DNA of 24,500 bases from Rikenella sp. (GCA_029054535.1 JAIDFC010000315.1:1-24500); one strand, 5' to 3'; positions 1 through 7,185 are shown, numbered from the stretch's first letter. The notes: generated by a model not told the origin, from the sequence alone. A program made the numbers and translations.

Positions 1-76
1 CGTAGACGCCCTCCGGACGAATGTTCAACAGGTCGACGCTCTCGTGCAACAGAACCGGATCGTGGTATTCGGACAT
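1..76 (-). CDS. rsmH: RsmH, 16S rRNA (cytosine-1402-N4)-methyltransferase, N-terminal end only
   Basis: Only the first 25 codons are in the window; the gene runs off the left edge. The peptide begins MSEYHDPVLLHESVDLLNIR, the typical RsmH/MraW opening (YHxPVLLxE) just before the SAM-binding GGGGHS segment, which would lie outside. RsmH methylates C1402 of 16S rRNA at N4 using S-adenosylmethionine. In Bacteroidales it usually opens or follows mraZ in the division and cell wall (dcw) cluster, which would continue leftward. The ATG is at 76-74. It is divergent from the acyltransferase at 148, and a TAACTTTA box on the minus strand (113-120) is a plausible -7 element for it. Assignment rests on a short but characteristic N-terminus. 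Confidence 0.85.
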   Translation of the reverse strand, partial: MSEYHDPVLLHESVDLLNIRPEGVY

Positions 77-106
77 AACGGACAAACGGATCGAGGAGGT
101 TGAAAA

Positions 107-137
107 TTGGGGTAAAGTTACATTTTTTTTACATTTG
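107..137 (+). promoter_or_regulatory. Bacteroidetes-type promoter for the GlsA-like gene (overlaps a minus-strand one for rsmH)
   Basis: TTG at 107-109, a 20-base spacer and TACATTTG at 130-137 match the Bacteroidetes -33/-7 pattern (TTTG, about 19 bases, TAnnTTTG). Only ten bases separate the -7 box from the ATG at 148, so the mRNA leader would be very short. On the other strand TAACTTTA (113-120) could serve rsmH, making this a compact divergent promoter. Confidence 0.55.
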
Positions 138-147
138 CTCTCGAAAT

Positions 148-966
148 ATGGAAACCATAGACATAGGCCGGCTGTTGCGAGCCAAGAATCCGCGGCTGGC
201 GCGGTGGATCCCCCGTTTCGCGATACGGTGGATCGAACGGCTGGTGAGGCTCGAGAAGATCAACTACGTACTCTCCCACTACGGCGACCAGCCGCCGATG
301 GAGTTCATCCGGTCGACGCTCGACTATATCGGCGTAACCTATACGGTACACGGAGCCGAACGGATTCCGCAAGGACGACGGGTCATTTTCGCCTCGAACC
401 ACCCGCTCGGGGGACTCGACGGACTGATGTTGGCCGAAGCGGTCGCACCGCACGTACGCGGCGTGCGGGTGATCGTCAACGACCTCTTGATGCACCTCGA
501 ACCGCTCGCGCCGATCTTCGTACCGGTCAACAAGTACGGCTCGCAGAGCGCAGAATATGCTCGACGGATCGTGGAAATGTACGAGAGCGACAACGCCGTC
601 ATCACCTTTCCGGCAGGCCTCTGCTCGCGACTCGTCCACGGACGGATCTCCGACATCCCCTGGCGACGGAATTTCGTCCAAAAAGCCTGGGAGAGCGGTC
701 GACTCGTCGTGCCGGTCTACATCGACGGACACAACTCGATGTTCTTCTACCGATTCGAACGGCTCCGACAACTCCTGAAAATCAAACTCAACTTAGGCAC
801 CGTCCTGCTGCCCAAAGAGATGTTCGACCAGCGCGGAAAACACCTCGACATCTACATCGGCGAACCGATCGAACTCACCCAAGAACACACCGTTCGGGAA
901 TGGGTCGGCATTATCCGCGAACGAGCCTATGACCTCCGCCCCATCGAACGATCGTCGATTCGGTAA
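148..966 (+). CDS. glsA: GlsA-type O-acyltransferase (PlsC-like, glycine-lipid synthesis)
   Basis: A 272-residue membrane-associated acyltransferase of the PlsC/lysophospholipid acyltransferase superfamily. The catalytic HxxxxD motif is NHPLGGLD at residues 84-91; the substrate-side motif FPAGLCSR is at 154-161, with NDLLM near 111 in between. The overall layout closely resembles Bacteroides GlsA (BT_3458), which adds a second, ester-linked acyl chain to N-acyl glycine (commendamide) to make glycine lipids; such enzymes were often annotated as 1-acylglycerol-3-phosphate acyltransferase. I chose ATG 148 over the in-frame ATG at 100 because the family starts about here and the -7 promoter box at 130-137 lies downstream of 100. 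The partner N-acyltransferase lies next to it but in convergent orientation. Function is from family resemblance. Confidence 0.8.
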   Translation: METIDIGRLLRAKNPRLARWIPRFAIRWIERLVRLEKINYVLSHYGDQPPMEFIRSTLDYIGVTYTVHGAERIPQGRRVIFASNHPLGGLDGLMLAEAVAPHVRGVRVIVNDLLMHLEPLAPIFVPVNKYGSQSAEYARRIVEMYESDNAVITFPAGLCSRLVHGRISDIPWRRNFVQKAWESGRLVVPVYIDGHNSMFFYRFERLRQLLKIKLNLGTVLLPKEMFDQRGKHLDIYIGEPIELTQEHTVREWVGIIRERAYDLRPIERSSIR

Positions 967-1040
967 AATCCGCGGGATATCTTTCACTTCTTTTTCATGA
1001 TGCCGGAGTGCGGAATCTGCAAAAGTAGAACACGAGTTGT

Positions 1041-1955
1041 TTACTCGATATTCGCGAGGTGTCGTTCGACCTTTTGCAGGTAGAGTTCGCTGAGCGTGAT
1101 TAAAATTCCGGTCTCTTCGACATTTCCGAAGTCCGGATTCAAGGCCGTGTCGAAGACTTTCATGGTGGGCGAAAGACTCATGTATGCGTTGATGAGCGGC
1201 GGAATGGTCTCGTCGAAGTCGCGGATGCTACGCGAAAGAATTTTGTAATCTTCGGCATAGTTCTGACCGCAGAAGAGGTTCTGCATGGCCTGGAGATCGA
1301 TGTCGATATCGACCGGATAGCGCGACCGCAACAGGTTTTCGCGATCCGGGAAGTGTTTTTTGAGGAAGTAGAGCAGCATGTTTCGAGCCTGCCGATTGTA
1401 GTCGCCGTACATGGTTACTTTCCCGAAACAGTATTTCACATCGGGATTCCGGACAACGATCGCTCCAAGTCCATCCCAGAGGTTGTCGAGTGCGTAGAGG
1501 CTTTTCGGATTGTTCCGCGACTGGTATTTGGGCTGGACGAACGAACGACCGAGTTCGAGGGTATAAGGCAGGTATTTTTCGCGAAACGTGTCGCTGAACT
1601 CGAAGTAGTGTTCGGTGGAGAGGTATTTGGGGTACGAAGAGCGGGGAATGATGTATCGGTATCCGCCCATGATTTCGCGTGCCGTCGGGTCCCAGACGAT
1701 GAGTTGGGTATAGCCTCCGGATACGGTATCGAGGGAGTCGATATCGATGCTGTGTCCGGTACCTCCTCCTCCGTCGCGGAACGAGAGTTCGCGCAGCCGC
1801 CCGATCTCGCGCATCGTGTCGGGACATTCGGCGGCGGTGAGGGTATAGAGAATGTTGCCGCCCTTGTTGGTTCGGCGCCAGATTCGCTCGGGAGTGAGTT
1901 CGGCTTCGATCCGTTCGCGTTCGACGGGCGGAATGATCGGTTCCATCATCGTCAT
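1041..1955 (-). CDS. glsB: GlsB-type GNAT N-acyltransferase (glycine-lipid synthesis, 'hemolysin' family)
   Basis: About 304 residues, opening MTMMEPIIPPVERERIEAEL and containing the conserved stretches MREIGRLRELSFR, GGGTGHSIDID, QLIVWDP, LPYTLELGRSFV and NLWDGLGA. These match the Bacteroidetes N-acyltransferase family that includes GlsB (BT_3459), related to OlsB. GlsB transfers a 3-hydroxyacyl chain from acyl carrier protein to the amino group of glycine, giving commendamide, the substrate of GlsA. Starts at 1955, 1949 and 1946 are all possible; relatives begin near MEPIIPP, so 1946 may be the true one, and an upstream extension to 2159 is not family-like and overlaps the promoter. The gene ends 74 bases from the end of glsA, tail to tail; in Bacteroides thetaiotaomicron the pair is co-directional. 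Confidence 0.82.
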   Translation of the reverse strand: MTMMEPIIPPVERERIEAELTPERIWRRTNKGGNILYTLTAAECPDTMREIGRLRELSFRDGGGGTGHSIDIDSLDTVSGGYTQLIVWDPTAREIMGGYRYIIPRSSYPKYLSTEHYFEFSDTFREKYLPYTLELGRSFVQPKYQSRNNPKSLYALDNLWDGLGAIVVRNPDVKYCFGKVTMYGDYNRQARNMLLYFLKKHFPDRENLLRSRYPVDIDIDLQAMQNLFCGQNYAEDYKILSRSIRDFDETIPPLINAYMSLSPTMKVFDTALNPDFGNVEETGILITLSELYLQKVERHLANIE

Positions 1956-1994
1956 ACTGTTATTTCTAAGTCTCTTCTGTGGTTGAATCGGAAA

Positions 1995-2025
1995 CAAAAA
2001 TACAGATAAATCGTTTTGTTGCGAA
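1995..2025 (-). promoter_or_regulatory. Promoter of the GlsB-like gene
   Basis: Minus-strand TATTTTTG (2002-1995) is a perfect TAnnTTTG -7 box; 19 bases upstream the -33 position reads TTCG (2025-2022), one base off TTTG. It predicts a start site near 1990 and a leader of about 35 nt. Confidence 0.55.
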
Positions 2026-2077
2026 ATTTTTGCGCAATCGTCGTTCTGTAGTCGGTTCGCAAAGCCAGGCAAGGTGC

Positions 2078-2170
2078 CAAAAGTGTTCGCTTTTGTTTCA
2101 CCCGACTCGAGTCGGATGGCTCTTTCAACCATCTCTGCCCGCGCGCTTGGAAAGGACAAGCGGTTGAAAG
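2078..2170. other. Gene-free stretch with four inverted repeats
   Basis: No reading frame here looks real. Visible structures are CAAAAG/CTTTTG (2078-2083 with 2090-2095), a perfect 14-base palindrome CCGACTCGAGTCGG (2102-2115), CTTTCAACC/GGTTGAAAG (2122-2130 with 2162-2170) and, nested inside it, CGCTTG/CAAGCG (2144-2149 with 2157-2162). They lie between the glsB promoter and the ribosomal-operon terminator. They could be an untranslated RNA, a decayed repeat or a regulatory region; nothing in the sequence decides. Confidence 0.4.
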
Positions 2171-2180
2171 ATGACCTAAC

Positions 2181-2224
2181 AAATAAAAAGCAGGGTTTGC
2201 CTCTTTTGAAGAGGCAAACCCTGC
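2181..2224 (-). terminator. Rho-independent terminator of rpsF-rpsR-rplI
   Basis: A perfect 16-bp stem (2190-2205 with 2209-2224) closes a 3-base loop and is followed on the minus strand by TTTTTATTT. It lies 47 bases past the rplI stop codon. A weaker outer repeat, ACCTAAC (2174-2180) with GTTAGGT (2232-2238), brackets it. Confidence 0.93.
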
Positions 2225-2270
2225 TGACAATGTTAGGTAGAAAGTTTCTACACGCCGCAGAGTACTTTGA

Positions 2271-2723
2271 TTACTCAGCCGCCTGTTCCGCCGCCACCGA
2301 TACCGCCACCTCGGCCTTAATATCCTTGTAGATTTTGACCGTAGCTTTGTACTCGCCGATCTCCTTGACAGTATCGATTTTGACGTTCCGTTTGTCGATC
2401 GAGAAACCTTTGGCTTCGATCGCTTCGGCTACCTGAGCCGCGGTTACCGATCCGAAGATCTTTCCGCCTTCGGCCGCCTTCACGGTGAGCGCCACCGCTA
2501 CGCCATTGAGCTTATCGGCCACCGCCTGAGCATCGGCCACCATTTTGGCCTCCTTATGCGCCTGTTGTTTGATTTTTTCGGCCAGCACTTTCTTAGCCGA
2601 AGCGGTTGCCGCCGTAGCGTATCCCTGCGGAATCAAGAAGTTGTTGGCATACCCCGGCCGCACGTTCACGATTTGATCTTTATGGCCGAGGTTATCGACG
2701 TCTTGTTTCAGGATGATTTCCAT
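2271..2723 (-). CDS. rplI: 50S ribosomal protein L9
   Basis: 150 residues, the usual length. The N-terminal domain MEIILKQDVDNLGHKDQIV..RPGYANNFLIPQGYA carries the diagnostic L9 signature; a long connecting helix (about 41-75) leads to the C-terminal domain with GKIFGSVT near residue 87. L9 binds 23S rRNA at the base of the L1 stalk and helps keep reading frame. It is the last gene of the minus-strand operon rpsF-rpsR-rplI, the standard bacterial order, 28 bases after rpsR, and is followed by a strong terminator. The alanine/glutamate-rich tail is a small lineage-specific extension. Confidence 0.98.
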   Translation of the reverse strand: MEIILKQDVDNLGHKDQIVNVRPGYANNFLIPQGYATAATASAKKVLAEKIKQQAHKEAKMVADAQAVADKLNGVAVALTVKAAEGGKIFGSVTAAQVAEAIEAKGFSIDKRNVKIDTVKEIGEYKATVKIYKDIKAEVAVSVAAEQAAE

Positions 2724-2751
2724 AGTGTTTGTTCTCCTCCTCGGTTTAAGA

Positions 2752-3021
2752 TTATTTCAACAGGTCGGTTACGAACGGCAGGATGGCGAGATGTCTGGCC
2801 CGTTTAACCGCCGTAGCGACCTTTTTCTGGAATTTCTGCGAAGTCCCGGTCAGACGTCTGGGCAGGATTTTCCCCTGTTCGTTGAGAAACTTTTTGAGGA
2901 ATTCCGCGTCTTTGTAATCGACGTATTTGATACCTGCCTTTTTGAAGCGGCAGTATTTTTTCTTTTTGACCTCAACGGATACCGGGTTGAGGTAACGGAT
3001 TTCGGATTGCGGTGCTGCCAT
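2752..3021 (-). CDS. rpsR: 30S ribosomal protein S18
   Basis: 89 residues with the S18 hallmark IKYVDYKDAEFLKKFLNEQGKILPRRLTG (about 31-59) and the basic tail KKVATAVKRARHLAILPFV. S18 pairs with S6 on the 30S platform. The motif KKKKYCRFKKAG keeps one cysteine of the older zinc-type N-terminus. It follows rpsF with only two bases between stop and start, so translation is probably coupled, which suits two proteins that assemble as a heterodimer. Confidence 0.98.
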   Translation of the reverse strand: MAAPQSEIRYLNPVSVEVKKKKYCRFKKAGIKYVDYKDAEFLKKFLNEQGKILPRRLTGTSQKFQKKVATAVKRARHLAILPFVTDLLK

Positions 3022-3023
3022 GA

Positions 3024-3371
3024 TTATTGCTCCTTCGATTTAGCTGCGTTAAGGTTTCTGCGTTTTTCGGCGTACTCTGCCGCGTATTTGTCCTGTTTGA
3101 AAGTCAGGAAGCGGATGACGCGTTCGTCGCGACGGTACTGGGTTTCGAGCGTGTCGATGAGGTTTCCGTCGGCTTCGAATTCGATCAGGGTGTAGAATCC
3201 GGTCGATTTCTTTTGGATCGGATAGGCGAGCTTGCGCAACCCCCACTCTTCGGTGTAGTTGACTTTGCCGCCGTTTTCGGTGATGACACCCTGGAATTTG
3301 CCGACCAGTTCTTTCAGTTGCACGTCCGAGAGAACGGGGGTCGCAATGAAAACGGTTTCGTAACGGTTCAT
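3024..3371 (-). CDS. rpsF: 30S ribosomal protein S6
   Basis: 115 residues beginning MNRYETVFIATPVLSD, with WGLRKLAYPIQKKSTGFYTLIEFEA in the middle and the RRDERVIRFLTFK segment near the end: a complete S6 ferredoxin-like fold. S6 dimerises with S18 and binds the 16S rRNA central domain. The open frame extends 44 codons upstream to 3503, but family alignment, the promoter at 3446-3475 and the leader hairpin all place the start at 3371. First gene of the rpsF-rpsR-rplI operon. Confidence 0.97.
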   Translation of the reverse strand: MNRYETVFIATPVLSDVQLKELVGKFQGVITENGGKVNYTEEWGLRKLAYPIQKKSTGFYTLIEFEADGNLIDTLETQYRRDERVIRFLTFKQDKYAAEYAEKRRNLNAAKSKEQ

Positions 3372-3410
3372 GATGGTCCGTAATGATTTGATTAATAAGG
3401 TTTTCAGCAT

Positions 3411-3440
3411 CTCTTCGCCCCTCTTTCGGGAGGCTTCGAG
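3411..3440 (-). promoter_or_regulatory. Hairpin at the 5' end of the rpsF mRNA leader (possible S6:S18 autoregulatory site)
   Basis: The 30 bases fold on the minus strand into CTC-GAA-GCCTC / GGGGC-GAA-GAG: two helices around a symmetric GAA/GAA internal loop, capped by CCGAAAGA. The expected transcription start (near 3440) coincides with the 5' foot, and about 39 nt lie between the hairpin and the rpsF ATG. In other phyla the S6:S18 complex represses its own mRNA through a leader hairpin carrying an exposed CCG(A). The CCGA in the loop fits that idea, but the identification is tentative. Confidence 0.35.
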
Positions 3441-3445
3441 GCCCA

Positions 3446-3475
3446 CAAAGGTAGCCATTTTTTCGGAACGGGCAA
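3446..3475 (-). promoter_or_regulatory. Promoter of rpsF-rpsR-rplI
   Basis: Minus-strand TTG (3475-3473), exactly 19 bases, then TACCTTTG (3453-3446): a textbook Bacteroidetes -33/-7 promoter. It predicts transcription from about 3440 and a leader near 70 nt. Confidence 0.75.
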
Positions 3476-3623
3476 GCGCGCGGGTCGAAATTTCCTTTGG
3501 CATGCTTGTTGTTTTGGCGACTTTTGCGGGCGGGGAGAGCGGGATGCGGATATTAATAGCTTATAAAGTTTGTTTTATGACATAAACAGATTATATACGA
3601 AACATTTAGGCTTATTTATAGAT

Positions 3624-3631
3624 TATATTTG
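3624..3631 (+). promoter_or_regulatory. -7 box of the AraC-family regulator gene
   Basis: TATATTTG is a perfect TAnnTTTG box 54 bases before the ATG at 3686, in an AT-rich stretch between two GC-rich genes. No good -33 TTTG sits at the expected distance (TTTA at 3605-3608), which may mean a weak or activator-dependent promoter. Confidence 0.5.
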
Positions 3632-3685
3632 TGTCCATTGCGACGAAAAGCTATCAGTTTAAATTTATAATCGTTAAGTCAATTT

Positions 3686-4573
3686 ATGTCGGAGTTACCT
3701 AAAACGATCGAGAACACTGCCCCTTCGGCCTCGGGACAAACGGCCGCCTTGTGGCAGTACGAAACGGCGGTGAACCACGGCGCAGAGTGGGTCGAACTGA
3801 CCGATAATCGGATCGGAATCATCGAAAGCGGTACCAAAACGATCCAGTATCCGCACGGAAGATATACGGTGCGGACGGGCGAGGTCTTTTTTCTGGCCCC
3901 CGGCAAACACTACATCGAAAACATACCCGACACCACGGCCGAACAGCCGTATCGGGAGCTCTGCCTCGCGTTCGACAACCGGATGATCGCCGACGCATTC
4001 TCGACCCTGGTGTCGCTCTACGGGATGGACATCCGGCAACCGCCGGGGGGACGGCCCGATCCGACGCTGGCCCATGTCAACGTACGGGTCTGGCAGGAGA
4101 TACAACTCTTTTTCGACTCCTTGAACCCTTACCGCGGGACGGACTACCTGGCCCGACACCCGCAACTCATGCGGCTCAAACTGGCCGAGTTCGCTTACAT
4201 GGTGATCGCGCACAAGGAATACGGCTTGCAGCACAAACTCTTGCAGTGCATCGACCGACTGAGCGATCCGTTCGAGAGCATTATCCGAAACTCGATTTTC
4301 GAGAACCTCACGATCGAAGAGCTGGCGTTGCGGACCAATAAGAGCCTCACATCGTTCAAAAACGACTTCCAGCGGGTGTTCGGCGAGACGCCGCATCGGT
4401 GGATCATCCGACAACGGTTGCTGCATGCGCGGCTACTGGTGGTGTCGACCAACAAGGCTATTTCGCAGATCGGCTACGAGTGTCGGTTCGATAATATCTC
4501 GCACTTCATCAAACTGTTCAAGCGAGAGTTCGGTCTCACGCCGCTCTCGATGCGGCAGGAGCAGAGGCAGTAA
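3686..4573 (+). CDS. AraC/XylS-family transcriptional regulator
   Basis: 295 residues in two parts. Residues about 20-110 look like a cupin-type sensing domain (IIESGTKTIQYPHGRYTVRTGEVFFLAPGKHYIE), similar to the ExsA/MxiE-like N-terminus common in Bacteroidetes. The C-terminal about 95 residues form the double helix-turn-helix: FENLTIEELALRTNKSLTSFKNDFQRVFGETPHRWI followed by RLLHARLLVVSTNKAISQIGYECRFDNISHFIKLFKREFGLTPLSMR. It should act as a DNA-binding activator responding to an unknown signal. It stands alone: its own promoter and terminator, and no co-directional partner gene close by, so its targets cannot be read from context. The secreted-protein gene at 4790 just downstream is a possible but unproven target. 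Confidence 0.92.
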   Translation: MSELPKTIENTAPSASGQTAALWQYETAVNHGAEWVELTDNRIGIIESGTKTIQYPHGRYTVRTGEVFFLAPGKHYIENIPDTTAEQPYRELCLAFDNRMIADAFSTLVSLYGMDIRQPPGGRPDPTLAHVNVRVWQEIQLFFDSLNPYRGTDYLARHPQLMRLKLAEFAYMVIAHKEYGLQHKLLQCIDRLSDPFESIIRNSIFENLTIEELALRTNKSLTSFKNDFQRVFGETPHRWIIRQRLLHARLLVVSTNKAISQIGYECRFDNISHFIKLFKREFGLTPLSMRQEQRQ

Positions 4574-4653
4574 AACCGATTCGGTCTCATTTCTTTCGGC
4601 GCATTTTTCGGACGAACGGGAACGCAAACCCCGATTTCTATGAATTTTCGAGC

Positions 4654-4696
4654 AAGTTCGGAGCGGATCGATGTTCGATCCGCTCCGAACTTTTTT
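4654..4696 (+). terminator. Rho-independent terminator of the AraC-family gene
   Basis: A perfect 18-bp stem (4654-4671 with 4675-4692), 3-base loop TGT, and a run of six T at 4691-4696. It lies 81 bases past the stop codon and isolates the regulator from the following gene. Confidence 0.93.
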
Positions 4697-4789
4697 GAAC
4701 ACGGCAAACACCTTATCTTCTCTTCTCTGTTTGTTTTTTCGGTTTTTCTTTCCGAACTTTAAATGCGCACAACGTACATTTATAGAACT

Positions 4790-5551
4790 ATGAAAAAAAG
4801 GCGGCTATTACTCCGACTTCTACCGGTTGTTTTCGTTTTCGGTTTTTCGGGACATGTCGGGGCTCAGCCGTTCCGAACACAGAAATTGACAGATCGATGT
4901 TCCAGGAGCGTTGCTCCGAACCGGCTCGATTCTTCGGGTCATGCAGTCGGAAAATTCGGGATAGAGCAGAAGTTTTTCGGCGATTTCAACGCACGGGTGG
5001 AATATTTTCTGCAACCGTCGTTCAGCGAGACGCTCGGCTGCCGAATCTTTCGGGGAGCGACCGATACGGCTTACATACTGGAGGTCAAACGGAGGGACAA
5101 TTTTCAGGAAATCGCTCAAAAATCAAGAAAAGCATCATTGTCGGATTCAACTTCGGACCAAGCGACATCAGCAGCGGAGCAGGTAAAGATTTCACCTTAT
5201 AACCATAAGGTTACGGGAGATTTCTGGCAGACCGACACTTGGGCTTTGCCGATCTCGGACCGGCTGGCCGACCGACTGTACGCTGCGACGAAAGAAGGAA
5301 TCTCCACCGACGCGGAACCTGATCCGATCATACAACAGGAAGACGGGAGCTTCATTGCAATCGTGGTTTGCGACGGCGCAGAAGCGACGTTTCGTTATGT
5401 ACCGGACGATAATGACCATGTGGTTTGGATCTTGCGGTACCACGAGCCGGAGGGAAAACACAAGGAACTTTCCGACCTGTTCCGGGCGATGATTGCGGAT
5501 GTCGAGGCGGGGCAGTTCGACGAGGCGAAGTACCTCAGTATGCTGAACTGA
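4790..5551 (+). CDS. Secreted protein of unknown function (paralog A)
   Basis: 253 residues from ATG 4790; the in-frame ATG at 4763 would only lengthen the n-region. MKKRRLLLRLLPVVFVFGFSG followed by HVGAQ is a clear signal peptide, so the product goes to the periplasm or surface. I recognise no domain. It is homologous to the product at 8236-9006: shared segments include (I/L)FGxFNAxVE, IxRxxT..xxxEVKRxxNFxE, LPxSDxLAxRLY and a C-terminal SDLFRAMIADVEAGxFDEAK. Most of the two proteins differ strongly, yet the last 57 bases of shared coding sequence (5480-5536) differ at only two positions. No zinc, nucleotide or catalytic motif is evident. A hairpin follows directly. Possibly an envelope or lineage-specific accessory protein. 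Confidence 0.8.
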   Translation: MKKRRLLLRLLPVVFVFGFSGHVGAQPFRTQKLTDRCSRSVAPNRLDSSGHAVGKFGIEQKFFGDFNARVEYFLQPSFSETLGCRIFRGATDTAYILEVKRRDNFQEIAQKSRKASLSDSTSDQATSAAEQVKISPYNHKVTGDFWQTDTWALPISDRLADRLYAATKEGISTDAEPDPIIQQEDGSFIAIVVCDGAEATFRYVPDDNDHVVWILRYHEPEGKHKELSDLFRAMIADVEAGQFDEAKYLSMLN

Positions 5552-5576
5552 TCTTTGGGGTTCTGTTTTTATGCCC

Positions 5577-5607
5577 CGGGGGAGATGTCTTTTTGACATC
5601 TCCCCCG
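5577..5607. terminator. Hairpin between convergent genes (likely bidirectional terminator)
   Basis: A perfect 13-bp stem (5577-5589 with 5595-5607) around TTTTT, placed 26 bases after the paralog A stop and 8 bases before the end of the minus-strand gene at 5616. U-tracts on either side are weak, so termination efficiency is uncertain. A similar hairpin (9029-9068), also with a GATGT/ACATC top and a T-rich loop, follows paralog B. Confidence 0.65.
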
Positions 5608-5615
5608 AGTTGTGT

Positions 5616-6356
5616 TTAGTTCTCTTTTGGCCGGCGAATCCACTCCGGTTTCCTCCACCGGCCTCGTTTGTAATAGGCAGCTCCCTCCAACGCCGACAGG
5701 TATTCCGCCCGCCGCTCGTACCCCTCGTCCGTGAAAAACCAAACGAATCCCAGATACGCTCGATCCCGACGCGAAAGAACCTGATGGATACAACGAGTAT
5801 AAGTCTCGCCGGCCAACTCCTGCGGTTCGATCGGCACCTCGAACGTAAAAATCGAGTCGGCTCCGAATCGCCTCCTCGCCTCACGCCCTGAGACAATAGA
5901 AAGAAACGCGTCCGGATCGACTTCCCATCGATCCAGACGCGCCCTTAAGATACTCAAGATATGATTGCGATGTTTGAGATTCTGCTGCGTATAAAGTCCT
6001 GGAACAATCGAACTCAGTTTCGGGTCTCCGTAGAATTGAAAAACATCTATGTCCTCAAACATCACCGCACACTGCCGATCGTCGGATTGCAACAGCGAAC
6101 CGAGCAAAACCGTTCGGACCTTTTTCATATCCTCTTTCCACGTCCGTCCAGTATGTTCATCATACCTCCAAGAGACACCGATCGTTATCCCCTCTCGGTC
6201 ACTCAGCAACCGGAATGTCTCTGGTACTGTGCGAACGATATGATAGCGAGCGCTCACAACAGAGTCTGCCATCGAGAACCTCGTGTTTCGAGCCACTGAC
6301 ATTATCGGAATACCCCCCAACAAAACGACCGATATACTCCAAATCCACTTTTTCAT
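5616..6356 (-). CDS. Unknown envelope protein, 246 aa
   Basis: The start at 6356 gives MKKWIWSISVVLLGGIPIMSVARN, an N-terminal signal peptide or anchor; the alternative ATG at 6374 adds six residues. The rest is soluble and rich in charged residues and arginine, with a strongly basic C-terminus (YYKRGRWRKPEWIRRPKEN). I recognise no family or catalytic motif. It is probably co-transcribed with the cysteine-peptidase-like gene upstream (41 bases apart, same strand) and faces paralog A across a hairpin. The segment FGADSIFTFEVPIEP followed by a region rich in aromatic residues suggests a compact beta-rich fold, which is only an impression. Function cannot be inferred beyond envelope location. 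Confidence 0.7.
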   Translation of the reverse strand: MKKWIWSISVVLLGGIPIMSVARNTRFSMADSVVSARYHIVRTVPETFRLLSDREGITIGVSWRYDEHTGRTWKEDMKKVRTVLLGSLLQSDDRQCAVMFEDIDVFQFYGDPKLSSIVPGLYTQQNLKHRNHILSILRARLDRWEVDPDAFLSIVSGREARRRFGADSIFTFEVPIEPQELAGETYTRCIHQVLSRRDRAYLGFVWFFTDEGYERRAEYLSALEGAAYYKRGRWRKPEWIRRPKEN

Positions 6357-6396
6357 ATCATTCACCGTTTTCAATACTGGTCTAAAATAGAAACTT

Positions 6397-7185
6397 TCAA
6401 TGACTCTTCAAAACATGATAAATCCCAGTTACACATCCGGTTCCAATATTATCAATACGATTCTGCTGGACGTCGTAAACATTATAAGAGCCATCATTCG
6501 CTGTTGAAATATAGACGACCGCATGACCGTTACTGCCTCCAGTCGTATAGGTCAGCATAACACCGGATTGACTCATATCCACATTCTGGAGTCTTCCAGC
6601 CGAAATCGACGACACATTATTCCTCCCATAAAAATATTGCATCGTAGGAAGAACCTGATCTTGCGGAATGCCATTCCCATACCATTGATTCACAAAAGAA
6701 TTAACCCCCGAATAAGAGACATCCGAATAGCAAAGGTAATTGGCCATATATCCCATACATCGAGCAAAACAATCGGTCTGTTGTATTTCTATCTCAAGTA
6801 TCGGCTCACCGAATATTCGGGTACGAGGTCCCAAAGCTGCATTCTCCAATATTTCTTGAAGAAGAAGATCACTCCGGTCCACTATCCGGCAAACGTACTC
6901 AAATACAGCAATAGACATATTCAAATCTATGGCCGAGAGATTGGTACCTTTTCCCCAGCGATTTTCCTTTTGTAAGATTTTCACACGATCGATCGCCATT
7001 GTCAGAATAATCGCATTACTATCACACGGAGAGGAAATCACACCCCGAAAATCTTCCGTAAAATCCAAGTACAGCAACTCTTCCGCCGATCGACTTTGCG
7101 CACTTTGCGGTGCCATCGGTGCGTCGTCGAAACTCTGCTTCTGACAAGAGGTTGCCACAATCGCCGCCGACAGACAAACAGTCAT
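6397..7185 (-). CDS. Papain/C39-like cysteine peptidase domain, lipoprotein-type, damaged signal peptide
   Basis: About 262 residues. A lipobox-like VATSC (Cys at residue 14) follows a hydrophobic stretch, as in Bacteroidetes lipoproteins ending SCQK. The C-terminal half has a papain-fold layout: QQTDCFARCMGYMANYL (candidate nucleophile Cys139 with Gln135/136 as oxyanion-hole residue), NGHAVVYIS (His221) and YNVYDVQQN (Asp238). This resembles C39-type domains (DCGPA...H...DP). The signal peptide should start about seven codons earlier at the basic KYLLILSVL segment, but the codon before that Lys is ACT, not ATG, and a stop lies two codons further up. The first usable starts are TTG 7191 and ATG 7185, which leave no basic n-region. 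It may be a non-AUG start or a decaying gene. AT-rich compared with flanking genes, hinting at transfer. Activity as a peptidase is inferred from motif order only. Confidence 0.62.
   Translation of the reverse strand: MTVCLSAAIVATSCQKQSFDDAPMAPQSAQSRSAEELLYLDFTEDFRGVISSPCDSNAIILTMAIDRVKILQKENRWGKGTNLSAIDLNMSIAVFEYVCRIVDRSDLLLQEILENAALGPRTRIFGEPILEIEIQQTDCFARCMGYMANYLCYSDVSYSGVNSFVNQWYGNGIPQDQVLPTMQYFYGRNNVSSISAGRLQNVDMSQSGVMLTYTTGGSNGHAVVYISTANDGSYNVYDVQQNRIDNIGTGCVTGIYHVLKSH

Noticed and set aside
21..932. 303-codon ORF overlapping the GlsA-like gene
   Set aside because: Arg/Thr-rich shadow frame without motifs; it also runs across the rsmH start and the divergent promoter.
1956..2159. Longer N-terminus for the GlsB-like protein starting at 2159
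   Set aside because: The extension has no family match, is crossed by the TATTTTTG promoter box and by inverted repeats, and relatives start at MEPIIPP.
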